Notes under the pieces: generated by a model | Seen by the model: only the letters and a program-made list of their open reading frames with translations | Databases searched by the model: none | What the model was told of the DNA's origin: nothing | Made by a program: the position numbers and the translations under genes | NCBI GenBank assembly: GCA_002493835.1 | Contig: DLAA01000043.1 | Span: 1 to 10,947 of the forward strand | Direction: 5' to 3' | Source of the DNA: Lachnospiraceae bacterium UBA7060 | GTDB taxonomy: Bacteria; Bacillota; Clostridia; Lachnospirales; Lachnospiraceae | Length of the DNA: 10,947 bases | Shown: positions 1 through 5,346 of the stretch, piece after piece | Position numbering within the stretch: position 1 is the stretch's first letter | Layout of the letters: each line of letters begins with the position of its first letter

Positions 1-20
1 TTCGATTCCGGTCGCCGGCA
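1..20 (+). tRNA. 3' end of a tRNA gene (partial, identity not determinable)
   Basis: The first 20 bases fit the end of a tRNA exactly. TTCGATT is the seven-base T loop (positions 54-60 with the invariant TTC and A58), CCGGT is the 3' side of the T stem, CGCCGGC is the 3' side of the acceptor stem, and A is the discriminator. The acceptor 5' strand should therefore read GCCGGCG. No CCA is encoded (TTATC follows), so the mature end must be made by 3' trimming and CCA addition. A Leu or Thr tRNA would fit the acceptor and A73, but the anticodon lies outside the window. Confidence 0.85.
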
Positions 21-25
21 TTATC

Positions 26-73
26 AAAAAGCGGTTCAATCCCAGTGTTTATGCGGGGTTTGGCCGCTTTTTT
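26..73 (+). terminator. Intrinsic terminator of the upstream tRNA
   Basis: AAAAAGCGG (26-34) pairs with CCGCTTTTT (64-72). The stem continues inward through weaker and wobble pairs to CCC (41-43) against GGG (55-57), with one internal mismatch and an 11-nt loop. The hairpin ends in a run of six T. It begins five bases after the tRNA discriminator, so it ends the tRNA transcript. Confidence 0.85.
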
Positions 74-246
74 CTTTTGCCTTGGGAGCGGGCAGGGTAA
101 ATTTTTGCGGCCCCTATCTTTTTAGGCGACAGGCTGCAGGGAAGCCGGTCAACAGTGTACCGGATGGCTAAGGGCGGGATGTGTCCCGGCGGTTAAGTTC
201 GGGCGGTACTGGAAGATACCGCAGAGTGTGTTTGGGCAGATAGCGG
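74..246. other. Non-coding gap with short inverted repeats
   Basis: No reading frame with a credible start and ribosome binding site is seen here. The stretch holds three short GC-rich inverted repeats: CCGGT/ACCGG (145-149 with 159-163), CGGGA/TCCCG (175-179 with 184-188) and GCGGTA/TACCGC (203-208 with 217-222). The last could lie in the 3' untranslated region of the minus-strand regulator, but no T-run follows it on that strand, so it is not called a terminator. Confidence 0.4.
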
Positions 247-561
247 CTATAACGTTATAGATTCCATCAAACTAAGGAAGGCATTTTTCTGTGCAGGGGT
301 GAGCAGCTCCCATTTATTGAGTAATTCTTGCTGGTCTGGGGTAATCTCCGTCAGGCCGTCATTTTCAGATAAAAACTGCGCCATAGTCATGTCAAATGCC
401 CGGCATATTTTGTCTAAGGATGAAAGTGTTGGAAGCATCTTTTTACGATACCAGGTAGAAATGGTGGACTGCGGGATACCCGATTTCTGTGCCAACTGGT
501 ATTCTGTCCAGTTGCGCGATATGCGCTGGTCTGTTATGCGGCCAAGGATGTCGATCATCAT
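247..561 (-). CDS. XRE-family (Cro/CI-type helix-turn-helix) transcriptional regulator
   Basis: A 104-residue protein, probably a DNA-binding repressor. Residues about 5-66 form an XRE-type HTH domain: the recognition unit runs through TEYQLAQKSGIPQSTISTWY (19-38), followed by LPTLSSLDKICRAFDMTMAQF, the usual helices 4-5. The remaining 38 residues are a short acidic-to-helical tail with no ligand domain, so sensing, if any, needs a partner or dimerisation. On the minus strand GGGAGG (571-566) lies 4 nt before the ATG at 561 and 7 nt before a second ATG at 558, so Met2 may be the true start. A minus-strand -10 (TATAAT, 596-591) lies upstream without a good -35. It is the only minus-strand gene and is divergent from the ABC exporter. 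Its targets are unknown; autoregulation is suggested by nearby palindromes. Confidence 0.9.
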   Translation of the reverse strand: MMIDILGRITDQRISRNWTEYQLAQKSGIPQSTISTWYRKKMLPTLSSLDKICRAFDMTMAQFLSENDGLTEITPDQQELLNKWELLTPAQKNAFLSLMESITL

Positions 562-590
562 AATACCTCCCGATACTTCAATTAAACGTT

Positions 591-619
591 ATTATAATTT
601 GACAATTACTTGATAAATA
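591..619 (-). promoter_or_regulatory. Candidate promoter of the XRE regulator
   Basis: Read on the minus strand, TATAAT (596-591) is a perfect -10. The -35 position, 17 bp upstream at 619-614 (TATTTA), is poor, so the promoter may be weak or activator-dependent. The sequence AACGTTAT (585-592) overlaps the end of the -10 and the expected start point. Confidence 0.5.
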
Positions 620-645
620 CTTATTAAAAGCGTATAATTAATACG
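599..645 (+). promoter_or_regulatory. Plus-strand promoter(s) divergent from the XRE gene, with a palindrome over the -10
   Basis: TTGATA (610-615), a 17-bp spacer and TATAAT (633-638) make a near-consensus sigma-A promoter. A second, overlapping option is TTGACA (599-604), a 17-bp spacer and TATTAA (622-627). The inverted repeat CGTAT-AATTA-ATACG (631-645) covers the first -10 and is a plausible repressor operator. The transcript would start near 645 and run toward the ABC operon, but a weak terminator-like hairpin lies at 669-699. Confidence 0.55.
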
Positions 646-668
646 ATAAATATATTTTTTGGCCGTGC

Positions 669-699
669 AGGAGACAAAAGGCTGCTCCTTTTTCTTTTT
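669..699 (+). terminator. Weak terminator or attenuator-like hairpin
   Basis: AGGAG (669-673) can pair with CTCCT (685-689) across an 11-nt loop, followed by a T-rich tract (TTTTTCTTTTT). The stem is only 5 bp, so termination would be partial. It sits between the plus-strand promoter at 610-638 and the repeat-bearing promoter at 699-742, and could insulate one from the other. Confidence 0.35.
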
Positions 700-742
700 G
701 TAAGATTCCTGTAAGATTTTTGTAAGAATGATATTTTATAAT
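699..742 (+). promoter_or_regulatory. Three 11-bp-phased TGTAAGA repeats ahead of a -10: likely response-regulator-activated promoter
   Basis: TGTAAGA occurs at 699-705, 710-716 and 721-727, exactly 11 bp apart with 4-nt spacers. Nine bases after the last copy comes a perfect TATAAT (737-742), while the -35 position (714-719, AGATTT) does not match consensus and lies inside the repeats. Seven-base half-sites every 11 bp covering a missing -35 is the known layout of PhoB/OmpR-family activated promoters. It lies about 225 nt upstream of the exporter ATPase gene, its likely target. No two-component genes lie in the window, so the regulator is unidentified. Confidence 0.6.
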
Positions 743-968
743 CTTTATAAAAGCAGAGAGCAGTGTGCAGACACAAGATAAAAACGGATGTGAGTATAAT
801 TAAGAATCACTTAAGACTTTCGTGTGATTCTTTTAAGAAAAGGATGTTAGGATGCTAAAGTAGGCAAAAATAAGCAGAATCCAGTTAAAAGCTTGAAGAC
901 AGACGGCTCCCTGTTTCGTTATAGAGTGATAAAGAAAAGAATATTTTTATAAAATAAAAGGAAAGGAA
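743..968 (+). other. Long leader upstream of the ABC exporter, with a second TTAAGA array and hairpin
   Basis: No gene is seen here; this is the likely 5' untranslated region of the exporter operon. TTAAGA occurs at 800-805, 811-816 and 833-838, in 11- and 22-bp steps. AAGAATCAC (802-810) and GTGATTCTT (824-832) form a perfect 9-bp inverted repeat with a 13-nt loop. TATAAT occurs at 795-800. TTAAGA at 833 is also 17 bp from a weak -10-like TAAAGT (856-861). The stretch after 862 is AT-rich and ends in the ribosome binding site. Confidence 0.45.
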
Positions 969-1679
969 ATGTGGACCATGGGGACATTGGTGGAAATCCG
1001 GGATATTTGCAAGGTATACAATCCCGGGGATAATGAGGTGAAGGCGCTGGATCATGTGAGTCTGACCATCGGAGAGGGGGAATTTGTAGCTATTATCGGA
1101 CATTCCGGTTCGGGGAAGTCTACGTTGATGAATATGCTTGGATGTCTGGACGTGCCCACCAGCGGCAGCTATTTTTTACACGGACATGATGTGGGAAACA
1201 TGTCGGACGACGAGTTGTCGGATATCCGGAATCAGGAGATCGGATTTATTTTTCAGGGTTTCAATCTGATTCCCAGTCTGACAGCAGTAGAAAATGTGGA
1301 GCTGCCGTTGATTTATCGGGGAGTGGGAAAGAGGGAACGGCTGGAACTGTCAGAGAAGGCACTTGACAAAGTGGGACTCGCCAAACGTAAAACTCATAAA
1401 CCATCGGAGATGTCTGGTGGACAGCAGCAGAGAGTAGCTATTGCCAGAGCGATTGCTCAGGCACCGCCCATCATTTTGGCGGACGAGCCTACCGGGAATC
1501 TGGACTCTGGTTCCACAAGAGAGATTATGGATATTCTGAGGGGACTTCATGAGGAGGGAAGAACGGTGATTTTGATTACTCATGACAACGAAATTGCGGC
1601 CAGAGCGAAACGGGTGATCAAGATTATGGACGGAAAAATTGAGGAGGACTATGAAAATGTTTGGGAAAGCGAAGAATAA
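969..1679 (+). CDS. ABC transporter ATP-binding protein (MacB/LolD-type exporter ATPase)
   Basis: A 236-residue nucleotide-binding subunit that would power the permease encoded downstream. It has all the motifs in order: Walker A GHSGSGKST (44-52), Q-loop Gln96 in FQGFNLIPSLTAVENV, signature MSGGQQQR (148-155, Met replacing the usual Leu), Walker B IILADEP (168-174), the D-loop GNLDSG, and the switch His205 in LITHD. The sequence around FQGFNL and ADEPTGNLDS is typical of the MacB/LolD/FtsE branch, not of importers. The ATG at 969 has AAAAGG 7 nt upstream. An in-frame ATG at 978 (protein starting MGTLVEI) is an alternative with an 11-nt spacing. The 3' end overlaps the adaptor gene by 29 nt, so the two are translationally coupled. 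Substrate unknown. Confidence 0.95.
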   Translation: MWTMGTLVEIRDICKVYNPGDNEVKALDHVSLTIGEGEFVAIIGHSGSGKSTLMNMLGCLDVPTSGSYFLHGHDVGNMSDDELSDIRNQEIGFIFQGFNLIPSLTAVENVELPLIYRGVGKRERLELSEKALDKVGLAKRKTHKPSEMSGGQQQRVAIARAIAQAPPIILADEPTGNLDSGSTREIMDILRGLHEEGRTVILITHDNEIAARAKRVIKIMDGKIEEDYENVWESEE

Positions 1680-3246
1680 GGCAGAAATGGAAGATATCAC
1701 GGAAACAAAGCCCAAAAAGGAAAAAGTTCCCATGGATAAGGCGAAGAAGAAAAAGATTCGCCGGCGTGTGGCTGTGGGTGTGCTTGTTGTTCTAGCTGCG
1801 GCGTTTTTTGTGAGAAATTCTCTGATGGCAAAGAACGCGGCGCCCATGGTGACTACTGTGGCAGCCACGATAGGAGATGTGGAGCAGATTTTGAGCACAG
1901 GCGGTACAGTGAAGAGTGACGATACGAGGACATACTTTGCACCGGTATCTGTGGAAGTGGGCGAGGTGAATGTGTCCACTGGAGATACGGTGAAAAAAGG
2001 GGATGTGATGCTTACCTTTGATGAGAAGGCATTGTCTGAGGCAAAACAGGAGGCTGTGTATAAGCTTGCCTCCAATGAGGGCGGTTACGAGAGCTCCTTA
2101 CATAAAGACAATCAATATATAGCGGATTTGTCTGAGGCAAATACAAACTTGTCCGTGCTTGACCAGCAGATTGCTGACAATGAAAACCTGCTTAAGGAGA
2201 TCAACAAAAAGATTGAGGAAAAGAAGGCAGGCTGGTCCTACAATGGGACGAACCTGCAAGTGTCTATCTTAGAGTGGGAAAAAATAATTGCGGACGAGAA
2301 ACAGGCTCTTGCAGATCGAAATGCGAATGAGGCGGCGGGTAAGATGGATTACGACGAGGAGGAGAAGGACGAGAAGGATGAGGCGGCCAGAAACCAGATC
2401 GCCAGAGACGAGGAGACACTGATGCATCTGCGGGAGCAGGCACAGTACAATTCTTACGAGGAGCAGAATAATAGGGAAGTCCGGGAGCTGCAGAGACAGG
2501 CTAAAGATGTGGAGGATTTGATTGCCTCTTACAAGGAATATCAGTCTGAGATGAAGGCGCAGAAGGAATCCTCTGAGAACGGCGTTTTGGATGAGGGCAG
2601 CAGAGAAAAACTGGAGGCGGATACAGCTCTTGAGAAGCTGACCAACCAGGAGAAGCTGGATGCTATAAGTGAGGTAGAAAATGGTTTGAAAGCCGATTTC
2701 GCAGGAGTAGTCACGGAACTGGAGGCTGTGGCGGGGCAGCCGCCCACGGAGAGTGGAAAGCTTGTGACTATAGAGAGTACGGAAAAAGTATTCGTGAGGC
2801 TGAATGTCTCCAAGTATGACCTGGAAAAGATTGCCGAGGGGCAGAAGGCTGATATCAATATTGCGGGAAAAACCTACGAGGGTACCGTGAGAAAGATCGA
2901 CGGTATGGCGACCAAAAATGACAGCGGCGCCATGGTAGTGGGCGTGGATGTCAACATTGACAATCCCGATAAGGATATCTTTCTAGGTGTGGAAGCCAAG
3001 GTTTATGTCCATATGGCAAAGGCAGAAGGTGCGGTTACCATTCCGATTGAAGTGATCAACAGCGACAGAGAAGGCGATTTTGTGTACGTGGAGGAGAACG
3101 GTGTAGTGGCAAAGAAGCGGATTACTGTTGGCATTTCTTCCGACAGTGTCAGCGAGGTTAAGGAGGGACTCTCAGAAGGCGATAATGTCATTATGGCGAA
3201 CGGCATGGAGTTTGAGGAGGGCACGGCGGTAACAGCTATGCCATAG
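1651..3246 (+). CDS. ABC exporter membrane-fusion/adaptor protein (MacA/HlyD-like)
   Basis: A 531-residue adaptor that would sit outside the membrane and work with the MacB-type permease. A lysine/arginine-rich cytoplasmic start (KKKKIRRR) leads into one membrane segment at about residues 40-54. A split lipoyl/barrel-sandwich domain follows: its first half is near residues 90-125 (APVSVEVGEVNVSTGDTVKKG) and its second near 355-385 (DFAGVVTELEAVAG). Between them lies about 200 residues of charged, Gln/Glu/Lys-rich coiled coil with an acidic patch (DYDEEEKDEKDE). The C-terminal part has the beta-barrel and membrane-proximal domains usual for the family. AGGAGG (1642-1647) precedes the ATG at 1651 by 3 nt and an ATG at 1657 by 9 nt, so either may start. 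In Gram-positives such adaptors act without an outer-membrane channel. Confidence 0.9.
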   Translation: MKMFGKAKNKAEMEDITETKPKKEKVPMDKAKKKKIRRRVAVGVLVVLAAAFFVRNSLMAKNAAPMVTTVAATIGDVEQILSTGGTVKSDDTRTYFAPVSVEVGEVNVSTGDTVKKGDVMLTFDEKALSEAKQEAVYKLASNEGGYESSLHKDNQYIADLSEANTNLSVLDQQIADNENLLKEINKKIEEKKAGWSYNGTNLQVSILEWEKIIADEKQALADRNANEAAGKMDYDEEEKDEKDEAARNQIARDEETLMHLREQAQYNSYEEQNNREVRELQRQAKDVEDLIASYKEYQSEMKAQKESSENGVLDEGSREKLEADTALEKLTNQEKLDAISEVENGLKADFAGVVTELEAVAGQPPTESGKLVTIESTEKVFVRLNVSKYDLEKIAEGQKADINIAGKTYEGTVRKIDGMATKNDSGAMVVGVDVNIDNPDKDIFLGVEAKVYVHMAKAEGAVTIPIEVINSDREGDFVYVEENGVVAKKRITVGISSDSVSEVKEGLSEGDNVIMANGMEFEEGTAVTAMP

Positions 3247-3326
3247 TGTGAGAAGTACTTCTAGAGCTCAGCAGCAGAGGCAGCATCGCAAAGTCAGCAT
3301 AGCTGACTTAGAAGTACGCCTCACAC
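3246..3326 (+). repeat. Palindromic intergenic element, copy 1
   Basis: GTACTTCTA (3255-3263) pairs with TAGAAGTAC (3309-3317), extended outward past a 2-nt mismatch by GTGTGAG (3246-3252) with CTCACAC (3320-3326). Inside it AGTCAGC-ATA-GCTGACT (3292-3308) is a perfect hairpin. The 27-nt core from 3291 to 3317 matches 22 of 27 positions of a second element at 5290-5316. It starts on the stop codon of the adaptor gene. Confidence 0.7.
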
Positions 3327-3329
3327 AGG

Positions 3330-3403
3330 AGAATGCCTGAAATACGCATTCTTCGGGACGAGCTTTCCCGTCCGTGGATTTTGAGATTCCGCAAAGCGGA
3401 ATC
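3330..3403 (+). repeat. Three further hairpins between adaptor and permease genes
   Basis: AGAATGC (3330-3336) pairs with GCATTCT (3346-3352). GGACG (3356-3360) pairs with CGTCC (3369-3373). GATTCCGC (3385-3392) pairs perfectly with GCGGAATC (3396-3403) over a 3-nt loop. None is followed by a T-run, so they are not classical terminators. The last one ends just before AAGGGGG (3404-3410). They may stabilise or process the mRNA between the two genes. Confidence 0.6.
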
Positions 3404-3415
3404 AAGGGGGTTAGC

Positions 3416-3469
3416 ATGAAAAACATTAAGGGAATGGAGAAAAAATGGGACAGATATGGGAATACATAA
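3416..3469 (+). CDS. Possible 17-codon leader ORF overlapping the permease start
   Basis: AGGGGG (3405-3410) lies 5 nt before an ATG at 3416, which opens a 17-codon frame (MKNIKGMEKKWDRYGNT) that stops at 3467-3469, inside the permease gene and in another frame. Its ribosome binding site is at least as good as that of the permease (GGAG at 3436-3439). It could couple translation to the permease, or be chance. No homology is recognised. Confidence 0.25.
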   Translation: MKNIKGMEKKWDRYGNT

Positions 3470-4668
3470 AAATCGCCCTAATGAATATCAAGACAAATAA
3501 AGGGCGCTCCGCTCTCACCATGCTGGGTATTATTATTGGTATTGCTTCAGTTATTATGATTATTTCCATTGGTAACGGGGTGCGGAGCTCTGTCAATGAG
3601 GAATTGGAAAATATGGGCGGCGGCCTGATTGCCATCTATACCAACGGCGACGTGGAGGGCAATGATGTGGCTTTTACCGAGGAAGATTTTGCGCTGATTA
3701 AAGAAAAGGTTGAGCATGTCAAGGGCGCGACGGCGCAGTACAGCTATTATGGTGCAACAGCGAGAGGAAGAAAAGGAGATTTTATGGCGATCTTAAACGG
3801 CGGGAATACAGCACTGCAGTACGCTATTGGAAACGAGCCTATTGTTAGGGGAAGATACTTTTCCGACAGTGAGTGCGAGGCGGCAAGTATGGTCTGCGTC
3901 ATCAACGAGAGCAGCGCGAGATCCTTGTTTGGAACTACAGATGTGGTGGGCATGAGCTTTGAGCTGAGCCTTTGGGATGTGAGCCAGGATGTGCGGATTG
4001 TGGGCATCAGACAGGATACGCCGGCGGGCATCATTTCTGCTATGAGCGGCGGCGGTTATCTGCAGGTGGAGATGCCGCTTGCAGCCATGGCATCTGGGTT
4101 TGGCTTTTGGATTGGTGAATTTGAAAATCTATATGTAGTGGCAGAGAGTTCCGAATATGTGACACAGGTGGCAACAGATACCATCAATCTGCTGGAAAAC
4201 CGCTATAACGTGCGGGGAGAGAATAAGATAATGATGGAGAGTTTCGCCGATTATTCAGCGCAGTACGACCAGATTCTCGGTATGCTGACACTGTTTATCT
4301 CTTTTGTGGCAGCGATATCCCTGCTGGTGGGCGGTATCGGCGTCATGAACATCATGCTTGTATCTGTGACAGAGAGGACGAGGGAGATCGGTATCCGTAA
4401 GTCGCTGGGTGCCAGAACAAAGTCAATCCTCTTGCAGTTTTTGGCGGAAGCGGGCATTATCACCCTGATCGGCGGACTTATAGGCATTGTGCTGGGTGCA
4501 TTGGGAGCACGGGCAGTCTGCAGCGCTATGGGCTTTGCGGCGCAGATCAATATATCCACAGTATTGATTGCAGCGGCTTTCTCCTCGGGCGTGGGTATTT
4601 TCTTTGGCATTTATCCGGCCAGGAAGGCGGCGAAGCTGAGCCCGATTGAGGCGCTTCGGCATGAATAA
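3445..4668 (+). CDS. ABC exporter permease (MacB/FtsX family)
   Basis: A 407-residue permease with the MacB layout. A short cytoplasmic start (IKIALMNIKTNKGRSALTML) leads into membrane segment 1 at about residues 22-42. An extracytoplasmic MacB core domain of roughly 230 residues follows, then three membrane segments near 275-305, 325-355 and 370-392. The diagnostic loop VSVTERTREIGIRKSLGA sits after segment 2, and the protein ends in YPARKAAKLSPIEALRHE, the standard FtsX-family C-terminus. GGAG (3436-3439) is 5 nt before the ATG. With the ATPase and adaptor upstream it makes a complete tripartite exporter. Such systems export peptides, antibiotics or lipids; the substrate cannot be read from the sequence. 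The 198-nt spacer from the adaptor gene is unusually long for such an operon. Confidence 0.93.
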   Translation: MGQIWEYIKIALMNIKTNKGRSALTMLGIIIGIASVIMIISIGNGVRSSVNEELENMGGGLIAIYTNGDVEGNDVAFTEEDFALIKEKVEHVKGATAQYSYYGATARGRKGDFMAILNGGNTALQYAIGNEPIVRGRYFSDSECEAASMVCVINESSARSLFGTTDVVGMSFELSLWDVSQDVRIVGIRQDTPAGIISAMSGGGYLQVEMPLAAMASGFGFWIGEFENLYVVAESSEYVTQVATDTINLLENRYNVRGENKIMMESFADYSAQYDQILGMLTLFISFVAAISLLVGGIGVMNIMLVSVTERTREIGIRKSLGARTKSILLQFLAEAGIITLIGGLIGIVLGALGARAVCSAMGFAAQINISTVLIAAAFSSGVGIFFGIYPARKAAKLSPIEALRHE

Positions 4669-4699
4669 AATAATAGTCCGGCCTTATGCTGTTTCGAGG

Positions 4700-4714
4700 G
4701 GGAAACATTTTCCC
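4700..4714 (+). other. Small hairpin after the exporter operon
   Basis: GGGAAA (4700-4705) and TTTCCC (4709-4714) form a 6-bp stem with a 3-nt loop, just ahead of the -35 at 4715. No T-run follows on the plus strand, so termination of the exporter transcript here is doubtful. Confidence 0.3.
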
Positions 4715-4742
4715 TTGCACTTTCAGGAATTTCTAGTATAAT
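4715..4742 (+). promoter_or_regulatory. Promoter of the YcxB-like gene, giving a very short leader
   Basis: TTGCAC (4715-4720), a 16-bp spacer and a perfect TATAAT (4737-4742) form a good sigma-A promoter. Transcription would begin near 4749, only about 4 nt before the ATG at 4753, which leaves no room for a ribosome binding site. Confidence 0.65.
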
Positions 4743-4752
4743 AGATTTCAGT

Positions 4753-5232
4753 ATGGAAATCGAATTTGACGTAAAAATAACATCTAATATTTTATATGAT
4801 TATATGTTACAACACACCTACTCTCATCTGCCGGGATTGATGGGGACGATTGTAGGTGTGTTGTTATTGATGCTTTTTGCGGCCAACAGACAACCGCTCA
4901 TTCTGATTATATCGCTGGTAATTCTACTTTATCTGCCGTGGACACTTTTTTTGCGGGCGGCGGCTCAGGCGAAGACCACGCCGGCTTTTCAGAAGCCTCT
5001 TCACTACAGGCTGACAGAGGAGGGAATCGCAGTATCGCAGGATGATACCACGGAGCAGATGGCGTGGGAGAACATGGTGAAGGCCGTTTCTACGCCAAAG
5101 AGTATTGTGGTCTACACGACGGCGGTAAACGCCTGTATTTTTCCGAAGAAGGATCTAGGCGACAAAAAATACAAGGTGATTGAGATCATTTCCACCCATA
5201 TGCCGCCGAAGAAGGTGAAGATTCGCGCGTGA
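4753..5232 (+). CDS. YcxB-like membrane protein
   Basis: A 159-residue protein of unknown function. The N-terminus (MEIEFDVKITSNILYDYML) resembles the opening of the YcxB-like C-terminal-domain family. Two closely spaced hydrophobic segments follow at about residues 28-44 (MGTIVGVLLLMLFAA) and 48-68 (LILIISLVILLYLPWTLFL). The soluble tail (RLTEEGIAVSQDDTTEQMAWENMVKAVSTPKSIVVYTTAVNACIFPKKDL in outline) has the beta-rich 'turn into EEGI, W-dyad, then IxxY' pattern of that family. No ribosome binding site precedes the ATG and the promoter's -10 ends 11 nt before it, so translation may be near-leaderless. The only later in-frame ATG near the start (4804) also lacks one and would cut conserved-looking sequence. 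The stop lies in the 7-bp hairpin TTCGCGC/GCGCGAA (5222-5242). Confidence 0.75.
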   Translation: MEIEFDVKITSNILYDYMLQHTYSHLPGLMGTIVGVLLLMLFAANRQPLILIISLVILLYLPWTLFLRAAAQAKTTPAFQKPLHYRLTEEGIAVSQDDTTEQMAWENMVKAVSTPKSIVVYTTAVNACIFPKKDLGDKKYKVIEIISTHMPPKKVKIRA

Positions 5233-5242
5233 ACAGCGCGAA
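5222..5242 (+). other. Hairpin across the YcxB-like stop codon
   Basis: TTCGCGC (5222-5228) pairs with GCGCGAA (5236-5242) over a 7-nt loop that contains the TGA stop (5230-5232). A short A-run follows instead of T, so it is not a plus-strand terminator. It may protect the 3' end or belong to the adjacent repeat element. Confidence 0.45.
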
Positions 5243-5316
5243 AAGAACTTCCGAAAAGAACTTCTAAAGACGTCCCACCATAGGATGTCAAGTTAGCAGA
5301 GTTGACTTGGAAGTTC
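5241..5316 (+). repeat. Palindromic intergenic element, copy 2, with a duplicated left arm
   Basis: GAACTTCTA (5258-5266) pairs with TGGAAGTTC (5308-5316). Inside are two hairpins: GACGTCC/GGATGTC (5269-5275 with 5283-5289) and AGTTAGC/GTTGACT (5291-5297 with 5301-5307). The core at 5290-5316 matches copy 1 (3291-3317) at 22 of 27 positions, with all differences structure-preserving. AAAAGAACTTC occurs twice (5241-5251 and 5254-5264); the first copy offers an alternative 8-bp left arm, GAACTTCC (5245-5252) with GGAAGTTC (5309-5316). Confidence 0.7.
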
Positions 5317-5346
5317 TATGTTTCTCCGTAGGAAAGAGGAGCAGAT

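Noticed and set aside
1350..2075. Long open frame on the minus strand across the ATPase and adaptor genes.
   Set aside because: Low-complexity, Ser/Phe-rich product without motifs; it mirrors two well-supported plus-strand genes.
2341..2392. Acidic patch (DYDEEEKDEKDE) in the adaptor coiled coil as an inserted domain.
   Set aside because: Charged, Glu/Lys-rich sequence is normal in such coiled coils and the frame is unbroken; nothing marks it as an insertion.
5302..5330. TTGACT (5302-5307) as the -35 of a tsaE promoter.
   Set aside because: No -10-like sequence lies 15-19 bp downstream, and the hexamer is part of a hairpin arm.
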